From Marisa cornuarietis (Eukaryota > Mollusca > Gastropoda > Architaenioglossa > Ampullariidae): DNA of 64,000 nucleotides. Positions 1 to 13,100 of the stretch are shown here, piece by piece; within the stretch, counting starts at the first letter, position 1, and every line of letters begins with the position of its first letter. The stretch covers positions 124,001 through 188,000 of the forward strand of contig SMMW01000650.1 of NCBI GenBank assembly GCA_004794655.1, in the 5' to 3' direction. The translations under genes were made by a program, and so were the position numbers. The notes under the pieces are model-generated. The model saw only the letters and a program-made list of their open reading frames with translations, was not told the DNA's origin and did no database searches.

Positions 1-234
1 CTGCCAGCAGGAAAATGCTCTATAGAAATCTTATTATTATTATTAATTGCTTTGAAGATTGTTAGAAAAGCTTTAAAAAATGTTTCGTGCTCTGGTGATC
101 CATTCTAGAACAAGGCAAAATGAGGATTACTTGCGGGAGTTGCATCCCTTGACACGATCGCGGAAGTGAGACATCGGCTAGCTGGCAACTTTAGAAGTTT
201 TAGGTCAACAGTTGACAGCAAAAGACCAACCACA

Positions 235-1148
235 ATGAGCCAAAAGATTCGTCCAACAAACGTTTCATCAATGATACTGAGCCCGGGAGAAAATGAATCA
301 TTGTTCCAGTGCGTAGGGCGAGGATGCGTGGTAATTATTATTATTGCCACTCTATATCATTGCCAGCCGGTGTCACGTCCTAATGGACTATAGAGATTAT
401 ATTTTGTAAATTTACGGTTTTGTGAATCGAAAACTGTGAGACAGTTTTTGGAATTAGTAGTACTGTATAAACAGACAAAAACTTCTGTCAAACCAATATT
501 ATGACGAACTGCTGAAAGCGAAAACAGTAAATGCTTAGGCCTAATTTTCATCATTAAGCACAAATTAGTGACCCATTTGCCAGTAACATCACCAAGATTA
601 TAATTACAGTGAAAATTTAGTCAGATTGCTGCTCTTCAACAGAAACTGATATTAATAAGAAAATCTGTGTAGAAAAAGTTCAAGGATTCATTAATAATAA
701 TAAAGTAAATGTAAATATATGTCAACATACTCCATACTGCATTCTTACACATAGAGAAAATAAAACATAGTATTTAATTTTTTATTTTCTTTAACAATTA
801 CAATTCACATCAATACAAAACAATTGTACAAAACATTTAATAAAAGTAGTGTACATTTCCCATCACCTCTCTCTAGGAAGCAGGAACAGTCTTTTCTCCG
901 TTGTTAATATCTATTCCCAAATCACGGAAACCAAGCAGAGGAATCAGCAAACCTTTAGGAAGGCAACCCATATCCTCACTATTACTGAACAGGTGTTGGC
1001 ATGTGAGTTCTCACTCTTGCAGTCTGGCCATAGCTACACAATGCCTCAGGCCATTCATTCCACGTGCCATTCACTTGATAAATTCTACTGGCCATTTTGT
1101 GTTAGCCTGAGGTGACCTAAGGCTGTGTAACAACTGTATATACTGTTG

Positions 1149-1191
<43 letters not shown>

Positions 1192-4100
1192 CATATATGT
1201 ATAGAGTGAGAACTTATTATTATAGTCTACATGTATATGTTTTTAGTTATCTATATATTGCTAGCGTATGAGCACCACCCGTAATTACCCTTGCAGATTA
1301 ATAGAGTTGTATTGTTTATTTATGTTGATGTTATTTACATTTCATTTTCAGACATTAGCTTCAGGTGTTGTACAGCTTTATCTTGCTGATGCGTCAGATC
1401 GAAACAAGTGGAGCAAACGTTGCTGTGGTGTTGCTTGTTTTGTCAAAGATAACGCCAAACGGTCTTACTTTATCCGGGTCTTCGATATCAAGGTTTGAGG
1501 ACATATTTTCATATTTTTAAATGATGGAATTTTTTTTTGGAAACATTTTGGGTGATATAAATAAAGTTTTCTTATAAACACATTAAGTGATGTAGCGATA
1601 AAGATGTGAAATTCAAGTACTGGTTATTAAGTTATTTGGTTGTCTTTAGATAGGTGACTGATCTCTTTTCATTTGTATTTTAAACAGCAACCTGAACACA
1701 CATTCACAACTAAGGTCCTTAATTTTTTTGCATGTGTGTTTTCTTATTTTGTTTAATAGGCTGTCATTGTGAAGATAGTGTGATCTAAAGTCTTGCTGAA
1801 AATAGAAATTATTATCTAGAGCACAGTTAACACCCAAAAGAAGATAAAAATCAGAGTTGTAAATCAGGTTTATTTAAACCAGCAACTAGCATGTTCAATA
1901 TACACAATATATATATATAGAACGTGTGCATATGTTCTTTTGTGTTGTGGTGAGAAAATGTCTATGCTCCATTTTCCTTTTTAGGCTTACCTAGAGCTCA
2001 TTAGTCAAAAAGGAAAGGCTTCACTGTAAGAGGATTAAATAAGTTATTTCCTGTATCTTTTCCTGATGACAATTAATTTCAGTTCTTATTTCCATTGTAG
2101 GCAATTGCCTCAGACCCTCCTTATTTCTTTGCCTTTCAACCTCCTGCTGATTTTCTCATTTTTAAAATTTCAACTAACCTTTCACTGTTTAGAATACAGT
2201 CTTCATTTCTGACTCTCTGATTACCTTGTAAACTATTTGTGAATATTTCTTACTTTCTTCCTTCTATACTTTCTTCCGCCTTATGTCAGATATTTTAATT
2301 TTAAGTTGATTTATTAAAAGATAAAGGTCTTAAGTGATATAGCCTAATGACTTTGAACATAAAGACTAGGGCATGGTATGTGGAACGATGATCCCAACCT
2401 CTCCTTCCGATATTTTCACCTTCCCTCATAAATCAGGCACTCACTTCTGCTAGAAAGCTAGTTGCTGGGCATAAAGAGTTTTCCAGTGAGGGCTAAGCTG
2501 ACCGCAAACCAACAATCTTCTATCCCACAGTCAAGCACACTAACTAATAAGCTCGTCATTGGTGTATTACTGAATGTTAAAATAATGAAATAAAAACATA
2601 TAAACAAACCCCTTCATTATTCTGAATATAATCAGCTGTTTTTGGTTTGATTACAAAATTAATTAGGCATTGTAATTTTTTTGCAAGGAAATCATGAAAA
2701 TGGGTTTTTTTGTGCTTCTTCTTCTGGCAGCACAACTAAATGGAAGCAGTTGGGGTTGTTGCTTTGAGATTGATATGTAAAACAAACAAGCCCATCAACT
2801 GGCATCAGTCTTGTTTACATAAACAACCTGTGTAATGATTCATCTTGCAAAGATTTATTTGTTCTTTATTTTATATGGTTATTATGATTGTCAAATATTT
2901 CTTGGTCCCATGTACATGTGTGTGTGTGTGTGTTTCTGTTTCCAGAAAGGGCAGGTGATATGGGAACAGGAAATATATAATCAATTTCGTTACAAAACTC
3001 CCCGGGAGTATTTCCACACTTTTGAGGCTCATGTATGTAAAATTCTTTTCTTTGTTAACATAGCTACATTTGTTAGAAATTTATGTTCCACATTAGCAGT
3101 GTAATAACAATTACAGTTTGCATTGTACAAGGGAGGCATTTGGGTGCTTAATCACACTCATACGCCCACGCCTACTTAATTATTCATTTTTGTCATAATT
3201 AATGTCATTAAGAAATTTTGTTGATGAAGTTGATTCTGCAGTGATCAGATATCCCTGTTTAGAGTCCACAAGCTCATGCGTGATATGATGAAGAAAAAAA
3301 AGGGAGTTGGTGGTGGGGGGTGGTCAGTGGCTTAAGGTACTTTTTATTTGAAGGGTTTAATTGTATGTTGAAGACAATGTTTGGAAGTTAGTACCTTTAA
3401 AATCTTACAATATGGTAAGGGCATAAAATGTTTTGAGCTGGAGCTGGTGAGCATGAATACATTTCAGCATGCTTGATCTTTGTGGGTGCATTTAGACCTC
3501 TGCTGCTGGACTAAACTTTGCTAGCGAAGATGAGGCCACCAGGTTCCAAAAGGCTGTGGAGGGAAAGCTTCATGAAAGACAAATACGTCGACGTGGTAAC
3601 ATTTGTATTTCCATCTCCTTTTGTTTTAAAGCTCAAAGCTAAACTGATTGCATTCTCACGAATCAAAATGTGGCATATTTGCTTTTTGAACACATGTGGT
3701 GGAAAGTAATTCTCTAAGCCATCCATTAAAAATTTCTAGGTGCTTAATTATGATGATGGTGGGTAAATAGGGGTGATTTTAATTTACTTTGTTGTTCCTT
3801 TTTATTAGAAAAGAAACGTCAGCCAGGCCAGGCAGAGCCACCTCCTCTTGCTAACCGTGAGTAAGCCCCCTCTTAGTTTTTCTTCTTACTGTTTGCATAT
3901 AACAGTACAAGTGCTTGTGTGAGTGTAAATATAAGAGAATATCCATAAGTATCAGCCAGTATCATTGTATCTTGAGGTTACATCTATGACCAGTTTGGTA
4001 ATTTGGTGTGTGTAACAACTCAAATCGATATTAAAAATTAAAAGATATAAATTATCATTCATACATGTTCTGTATCTTAACATGATATTTTGGCTGTTTA

Positions 4101-7100
4101 TATGACTGCCATAACTGCAAATATTGATTTCATGTAAAAACATAAATTTAATCTTTGCCGGTCATTGCCAAACAAGTTTGTCTGAATGCAGTTTCAAAAA
4201 CTTTATTCACCTGGCAGGTCCACCACCAAATCAAAGCCCTTCACAAGCTAGCGCACTAATGCAGCCACCTGTAAGCAACTTGGAAGTCAGCACCAAAAAT
4301 GGAAGCACAACCGTCTTGAACAAAAAGGATAAAAATAAAAATAAAGCCAAAAAATTGACCAAAGCTGATATTGGAGCACCAACAGAGTTCAGGTAACGGT
4401 CAATAAGATATAATAATAATAATCATAATAAATGAAGATTTTTATAGCGCGTATTCACACTCATAGAGAGTATGCTCTTAGCCCTTAAAACAAGGAAGAG
4501 ACATGGAATGGATAGAGCACGAGGCGCGTAAGAATAAACGACAGTACTGACAACAAACAGAAAACAAAGATGGAAAACACAAAAAGACACCAAGTAACAG
4601 AACATAGAAAATATAGCGATTCTGCAGAGAAAGATGGGTAGAAAATTAGCAAGAGTAGAAGGGGGGAGGGTAAGAAGGACTAGCATTGTGCGGACAGTGT
4701 TGGGAGTAATGCTCAAGGAAGAGGTGCGTTTTTAGTGCAGATTTGAGTGATTCAGTTGCAGGAAGGTGGTGGATATGGAAGGGGAGAGAGTTCCTTTGCT
4801 TTGGTGCACAGTAACCAAAAATCCTGTGACCATATGTTGTTGTTCTGGTGAGAGGAACAGTGAGGATAGATATGCTATTGTTTGTTTTTTCAGGGGAAGG
4901 GGGGTTTTGGGGGGGGTGATTGAGTTTTTATATGATGTTGTATCAAACACTTTTCTTAAAAAAAAGATGGCTGCATGCCTCCTCATAGTTATTCATATAT
5001 TTAGAAAAGAACAATTCATAGAGAACTACTGTCCCCAGACCTTAATATAGTTGAGTTATGGTACCAAACTATACTTTTAAGTCAGTTAAATCCCACTTGA
5101 TCCTTAGGAATACTGTTTAGTAACTTAATTTTACAGCTTGATAATCTTGACACATTTTGTTTCTTAACAACAGACATGTCAGTCATGTAGGCTGGGACCC
5201 AACCAAGGGTTTTGATGTAAGTGTCTTGATTGTTTCAATTTATTTTTAAAAAAATGTTTTACATGCTCAGTATTTCTAATTTAGAAAGATGTAAGTATCT
5301 TGATTCTTTCAGTTTTTTAAAAAACTTGTTTTGTTAGGTCATTGTAACGAATTTAGAAAGATGGAAACGTTGAAATGTGGATGCATGTATGCATGCCTTG
5401 TGAGTATGTGGACAGTGACTTCCTTCTTTCCCTCACTCAAATTGCTTTTTGTTTCCAGATGAACAATCTAGATCCTGATATGCGAACGCTGTTCCAATCA
5501 GTAGGGCTGACAGAAGACAATGATCTGGACAAAGATACTGTGGACTTCATCTATGACTTTGTAGAAAAACATGGTGGAATAGATGCGATAAGGCAAGAAA
5601 TTAAGCGAGCACCCCCTCCAGCTCCTCCTACTGGTGAGTCCATGTTACATTGAATAACTAGGTGGCTGGTATCTTCAACTGAAAGACTTGGTCAGCATTT
5701 TTAGCTTAAATATAGAGACCAACGTCTCTATTGGGTTCGGGGTATATACCAAGTGGTTAGAACAAAAGTGTGAACAGTTAGTGATAAAACAATACTATGT
5801 TTAAAAAAAACAGTTTTTAAACTGTAGTAAATTGTATAATTTAGGATGAGTTTTTCCTTGAATTTTAAACATATGGAAAATGGGGACAAGGCTTGAATTT
5901 CATAACAAAATGGTCAGTCAAAGCCTACAAAATACATAAATATTTCACATTACAAGAATGTTGAGATTAAATAATTGCTCATCTATACTTTTTAATAAAT
6001 ATGTCAGAATGAGTAGCTAATGTGCCTACTACTGTGATCAGTTGCCTAATTTACCATTATTTTTAAATAGTAAAGGCATGTGGGTAAATATCAATATCAG
6101 TAAACAAAGGGAGAAGATACATAGAAGAGAGAAAAAAGGACATTGCTTCTGAAATGGAAGAGTTTCTTCCCTTTAGTGGTCTAACTTTGTTTGCAGTTTT
6201 CAGTGCCTTGTTTTAAGGAAAAAAACAAAAAACAAAAACGGTGGCACAGTATCAAACGCTGTGCTCAGATCAAATTCTACTGTTTTGAAGTTTAATCAGC
6301 CTTGATGCAGGAATTATAGCTGTGGCATTTTTGATACTGAATTTAGCTGAAAATGAAGTGACAGTTACACAGAAAATCGGCCGCTAACACAACTTTTTTC
6401 ACAGGTTTTTGGTTAACTCTTGTGACTGAGAAATTTCCTCAAACTCTAAAGCATGGATGGGAAATTCTTTTCAATCCAAGGCCATTTGGATAGTTATAAG
6501 ATCATTTGCAGGCCATACAAAACTATGAACTGAAAAATAATTAGCCTACCATATTTGGTCAAGCTGTAGTTTCGCTACCTTGGCAGGGCCAGACCAAATG
6601 ATTTCACAGGGTATATATGGTGCATGAGCTGGACATTCCCCACCCCTGGGGCCATAGTTTTGAAGTGAGGTTAAAATGTCCAGGGGCAACGTGGGGAACT
6701 CAAAAAGCATCTTGTTTCCGAAGTTATAAGACAGTGTCGAGACCCTGGAGATGTTGTTTTACCCCTGAAGTCATAGTTATAAAGAGGTAGCAGAGGTTTG
6801 TAGTGTCCATGGCATTTGAACACTGCTTTATAACTTCAGAAACAAGACTCTTCTCCTTGAGTTCCTCATTTTTCCCTGTGGAAATGACTTACTCTCATTT
6901 CATAACTACTGCTTTTAAAAGGTAGATACATGAGGAAGTGACTAAGACTGTTTGCCATCCTCATGAAAGCCACATGAGTGGACGCTACTAATCAGAAAGC
7001 TGGGAAGAATGGTTAAGTACTCACAGGTTATCTGTGTTTATCACATCAATACACAAAAGCACTTTGTTTCAGCCCGGGGAGGACCTCCTCCACCTCAGCG

Positions 7101-10100
7101 CACGCCAGCTGCACCCCCTCCACCATCACGAGGTGCAGTGCCTCCTCCTCCACCATCCCGCGGCCCTGCCAACACCCACGCAGGTGCACCGCCTCCTCCT
7201 CCAAATCGTGGACCAGCTCGCGCCCCTAATGCTGCACCGCCTCCTCCACCCCCATCTGCAGGCAGGTCAGCACCGCCCCCTGTGCCACCAACCAGTCGTA
7301 GTGTGCCACCTCCTCCCCCACCCAGTGTGGGCTCTTCACCTCCCCCTCCTCCACCCCCTGCAGCAGGACCACCACCACCTCCTCCCCCTCCTCCACCACC
7401 TGGACCAGGCATGGATATGGGAGGCTCCGGCAGTGGAGAGGGACGTGGTGCGCTTTTGGCCGCTATTCAGGCAGGAACCAAGCTGAAGTCACTAGACACC
7501 AGTGAGCCAGCAGGTCGCCCCGCAGATTCTCGTGGCCAACTCTTGGATGCCATTCGACAGGGTGCCAAGCTGAGACAGGTGGGATTCATGTTATGGTGTA
7601 GCAAAATTTTGACCAGGCAGAGTAAAAAAGAAAGATTTTTAAACAGGCAAAATCTCACTCTTGAAGCAGACTGAACGATACAGAAACAAGCTTAACAAGC
7701 AGCAAAAAATCTTCAAACTTAACTAAAGAAACTCAGATTAAGAAGCAAAAAATGGATTTCATGGAAACAGTTAAAAGTGCAAGAGCAGAGAATATTTAAG
7801 CAAACCTGACTGAGTGATGGGCTTTATGTGTGCTGACAACATATACCGGAGCACTGTATATTCTCAAAAGCCCCAAGTAAAATATTTGCGTATAATAAAA
7901 AAATCAGGATACATGCAGTCATATCTCATATTGTAGTATAATAATCTTCCATACAAAAATAAGAAAAAATTACTATAATGGGCACCAGAATGTTGAACGT
8001 TTGTTGTCAGTATTTTTCCACTTTTTAGCACATAGTTTAATAATTATCCTTATTTATAAGGTGCCCATTCAACAGGTATTAGGTGCACTCATTCAGTCAT
8101 GTACACTATTCACAAAACACATCTAGCAAGCCACTATTCATTCATGAAAAGCAGTACTTAGGTACATTTAGTCAAAGACCAGGCCAAATGAAGACGTTAC
8201 AAGTGTTTTTTGAACAAACAGTTTATTTATTTTTAAAAGTAAGTCTGACACTTTACCACAGTTCTGGAAGTTTATGCTAATGAATCGCATTGTATTAACT
8301 CATGCAACAATAATATGCTTGTTTTGACCTGTTTCAGCACAGCAGATGAAAGTGTGTTGATGTTAGAAGTCATCTTTTCAAATCCTGAATTTCTGCCATG
8401 AATTTTTTTTATATTGTTGCTGTTTTACAAAACTAAAAAAATAGGAAACAATGAACTTGAGCATTTCCAAAAAATTTCTTAGATCAAGATGTGATGAGAA
8501 TATGAGTCTTGCATTTAACACTTGTTATCATGTCTAAAATTTTCTAGACATTCCCATAATGGACAATACATCTTTGATTTGACAATTATTTTTAGTCTGT
8601 TGCAATATAGTGATTCTCAAAACTTGATTACTATTTCCATTCCATTTGCACATAATTGCTTTCCAGTTCTTTCAGCGCAGACAAGTCCTGATACAAAATA
8701 AGAAACCATAGTGAGATGAGAAGAAGTATATGTACTGGCTTCACAAAGAAAGAGAAGAAACACTAAGATACCTCAACACAATCCTGCTTTTATTATTTTT
8801 AACTGGAAGAAAATTGCACATTACAGCCAGGAAGTAAAGGCCTAGCATTGCACTAGGGGTTTTTCTTTTATTCACACGCTTTGTCTCTTTCTTATAAATT
8901 AGGCTTACTACATTGTTTCACTTACTATTGCAAAACTTTCCTAATAAGGAAGTTTTATTTCACTATATTAATATTTTTTTGTTTTTTTGGCCATAAAATA
9001 GTTTCTGATGTGGACATGGTGTTAAGTACCAACGAACAGCCAAACAATATTTTCTCTTTTTTTCATTTAGTAGTAGTTTTTTTAACCTCTGAAGTCCATA
9101 TGAGTACTTTTTTTGGAGCACAATCTCATTTTTGGGTTGAAAAGTGTAAGCCTCTACGTAAGATATGAAATAGAAGTTTAAAAAACTTGAATTTGAATAT
9201 TTCATTTTCTTAAGTCCCACTGCACAAGGGAAAAAAGAAATGTGATTTGTTATTTGTTTGAGTCAACTATACCTTTGCAAAATGCAATTGACACACAAAA
9301 TAAGGATCTCATTACAGATTAGGATCTGGTCACAAACTAGGACCTCCTTTCAGATGGCTGTTTGTCAATAAAATTTAGTCACAAATAGTACTGAATCATT
9401 TACTTCGATTGGTGTTAAATATCCAATTAATTCATAGCATTATTAGGTTCCGTCTTCGGTGGGGATAGCACAAAAAAAAGATACATAATCTGCCAGGCAG
9501 TCTGCGGCTTCAGTGCATTCCTTCTTCAGGGAGAAATAAGAAAATCACAGTAAAGAGTTGTGATACATAAACTTCCAAGCAGCTGGAGTGCTAACCTAAA
9601 GGCTGTGGCTTGTTTAAGGTGGATGTGTCAACCGAGAGACCTGCTGCGTCAGATCCAGCAGAGAAAGAAGGCTTAGTGGGGGCACTTGCCCGGGCCCTGG
9701 CGAGTCGTAATCAGCAGATCCATGGTGGAGGTACAGTTGTCATGCACCCTCTCTTCACTGATTTGTTTGAGAAATCCATTCTCCATATCACTGCCTGGTT
9801 CCCACATGCAGGAGTCTGTTCGGCTGATTCATGCTTTAGGGAAAATAAGCATGGTTTGGCTTCCAAGGATATGAGTATGGCTCCACCTCTAGTATAGGCA
9901 CTCCACCTCTAGTATAGGCACAGCTTCGCTTTAATTATTATTTTGCATTTTTTTCAGTGTGATGGGTAATGGAGCATGGAATTTTCTATTGGTTTGTTGC
10001 AAAATGGCTTTCTTACATTCTTTGTGGGGTTTTTGTTTACAGCTTTTTTTTTTCATTTGGACAGCATGATTTTTCTGTCCTATGCTGTGCGTGAAATTAA

Positions 10101-13100
10101 TCATCTCTTTTTGACCAACACAGCAGCCCAGCAGCATACCACAGACTGCTGTCAGGACACAGCTGGGATTTGTTTTGTGTTTATGAATGCGTTAGAATGA
10201 CAGAAATGAATAACACTTTGTAAACAGGTTGACGAGCAAGAAGTCCGCAGCTCTATGGAGGTTCCACCTGACATGCAGGATGGGCTTGTTGGGGCATTGG
10301 CTCGTGCTCTGGCCAGTCGAAGGCCAGCTGTAGAGAGTGGTGAGATGAACAGATATACAAGAGAAGACATGTTTTCTTCTGCTATTGCTGCAGGCTCTGG
10401 CGTCATGGATGCTTGTAGATTCCGTTAACCCTGTTTACAGTTCCTATCAGCCTGCTTTTCTTTGTGCTTTTGTATATTAATTTTTTTCTTGTAGACACTG
10501 ACCAGTGGAGAATGTTCATTTAAAATAAAGTAGAAGAAGTTTTCTTAGCTATTCCTGCTTTGCTTTTAACTGTTGCTTTGAAGCTTTTAAATTTTTAAAA
10601 TAAGCAATATGCCACTGGTTGCTGTTTCTAAAGATGTTTGCATACTGACCTTTGCTTTCTTGCTTTAGCTCATTGAAGGTCAGAAAGGCATTAACTGTAT
10701 ACATCTGAGTGGTATAGAGTGTTACAGTCATTAACTGTATACATCTGAGTGGTCTAGAGTGTTACAGTCATTAACTGTATACATCTGAGTGGTCTAGAGT
10801 GTTACAGTCATTAACTGTATACATCTGAGTGGTCTAGAGTGTTACAGTCATTAACTGTATACATCTGAGTGGTATAGAGTGTTACAGTCATTAACTGTAT
10901 ACATCTGAGTGGTCTAGAGTGTTACAGTCATTAACTGTATACATCTGAGTGGTCTAGAGTGTTACAGTCATTAACTGTATACATCTGAGTGGTCTAGAGT
11001 GTTACAGTCATTAACTGTATACATCTGAGTGGTATAGAGTGTTACAGTCATTAACTGTATACATCTGAGTGGTCTAGAGTGTTACAGTCATTAACTGTAT
11101 ACATCTGAGTGGTCTAGAGTGTTACAGTCATTAACTGTATACATCTGAGTGGTCTAGAGTGTTACAGTCATTAACTGTATACATCTGAGTGGTATAGAGT
11201 GTTACAGTCAAAGTCAAGGTTAGAGACTGCAGAAGGTTGCTTAAAAGTGCTTGCTTGACTGCTGGTGCCTTTTACCTGTACAAAGCTGCTTCTAACATAT
11301 TTCACTTATTGATGAAAATTTCTTTATTCTAGTATTATTTAATCTTGCTTATAACCTATTGGTTCGTTTTGCTATTGAATGTAGAGATTACCGTAAAATG
11401 GTACCTTCACTGTCTTAAATCAGTTTGTTAATTGCAATTCAGTTCTACCTGCAGCAGAAAAGGGACTAGTGACATTTCATCTTCATTGTTATAAATTTGT
11501 GGCTTTTACCTTAAACAGAATTTTTTTGTCCCTGACTCATGATAACTCAATTTGTATAATAGAAAATTTTAAATATCTGCACCTAAGTAAGAGGCCATGA
11601 ACAATAAATAGTTTAAAGGTCTAGTGGAATGCAATTATTTTCTTATGACTGAGTAAACTCAGTGCAAGATGAAGATACTATTTACACACCTACAAACATT
11701 ACTATGCACAGAAAGAGGTCAGAAATACAGATATCAGGATGTTACTTCTGTGAACTGGTAGATCTGTGAACAAACATGAGTTTGACCTCTTGTGATGTTT
11801 CTGGGCCTGTATCTTGAGAATGGATGAGTTGCTTTCGCCCAGATCTGAGCAAATAGTATCTTGCACCAGACATTAGAAAAAATATTGCATTTCAGGTAAC
11901 CTCTAAAAGTTGATTAGATGCTAGCTTGTGCTGAGGGCAGATATTTTTAGCATTATTGTAGATTTCATCTCCTCCAACAGATTACAGGAGACATATTCAC
12001 TTTGTCTGCTTATGTCAGCCACTGTGGACATTGAACCATAGGCTATTCTGGTCAGGAATTGTCGCCTGTCAATGGTTGCCAGTTTTCTCAAATAGTGTAC
12101 AAATTTTGTTAGGTTTGCTGATGTTCTACTTAGCTTCATGTCATATTTTACAGATTAATAGGTTTTAAGAGCAGATAAAATTGCATAAGGCTGCTTCTGC
12201 CTCTTGTTGCTGGCAGTGATATTTACTTGCTGAAGTGGTGGCAAATCTATTTCTTTCTTATCTCTAATTTCCAGTACTTTTATTCTTTGTCCATTTAATT
12301 TGTTTACTACTGGCATTAACCATTCACTCTTGTCTTCTTCCTCTTTGTCCTCTCATTTTCTTTACAGATAACAAATGTTTTTTGGTTTCTTTTTATGATA
12401 TGATGCTCTAAGTCCAGTATACAAGTACCTCTATTAAAAGTTTTGGCAGCTTTTAAAGGAGGAAATGTACAACTTTTCTTACAACTTTTAGGTTTTTGAG
12501 CTGTTCAATATTTAGCATTTAAATATTTTTTGTTAATGTTTAAGATGGATCCCAATATCTATTGTCTTCTTAAGTTTTACAAGGATTAGCAAATTATTAG
12601 TAATCTGATAAAGGGTAAAGGCAGCTTTGGTTCAGTCAGCATATGTGAAACTCATTTCAAGGAATTCTTGGAGAGAATAACAAATTGGCTGCTTGAGAAG
12701 AGGTAGGCAGTTAAAGATCCAACTGCCTGATGGCTAAAGGGTTTGAACTGTTCAATGGTTCACCATGTCTAGGACACAACATGGAGAAAGAAAATTTAAG
12801 CTTCTCGCTTTAACCTTCACCGAAAGATTAGACACCTATCATTGCTGGATGTATAGAAGTTTTATATCTACTAACCCAGGAAAGCCTTGAACTTGTGACT
12901 TGCCATTCCAAATATGAACAGACTAATAGCATGAATGTGAAGTATCCTGACAGCAGCTTTACCTTTCCATCAAGTTGGGTGACTCATGCAATATCATCAT
13001 TTATTTCATCTTTAGGTTTTGTAAATAGCTTCAAACTCTAACCAGTCCTAGCTCAAACCTAACTAGAACCCCAACATTAATTTACACAGTAATCCTAAAA

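Noticed and set aside
7095..7412. Gly-rich 105-aa frame antisense to WASP
   Set aside because: Mirror image of the polyproline-coding exon (CCN codons read backwards as NGG).
10691..11210. CRISPR-like array
   Set aside because: The whole 40-base unit repeats without unique spacers, in an animal intron; it is a minisatellite.
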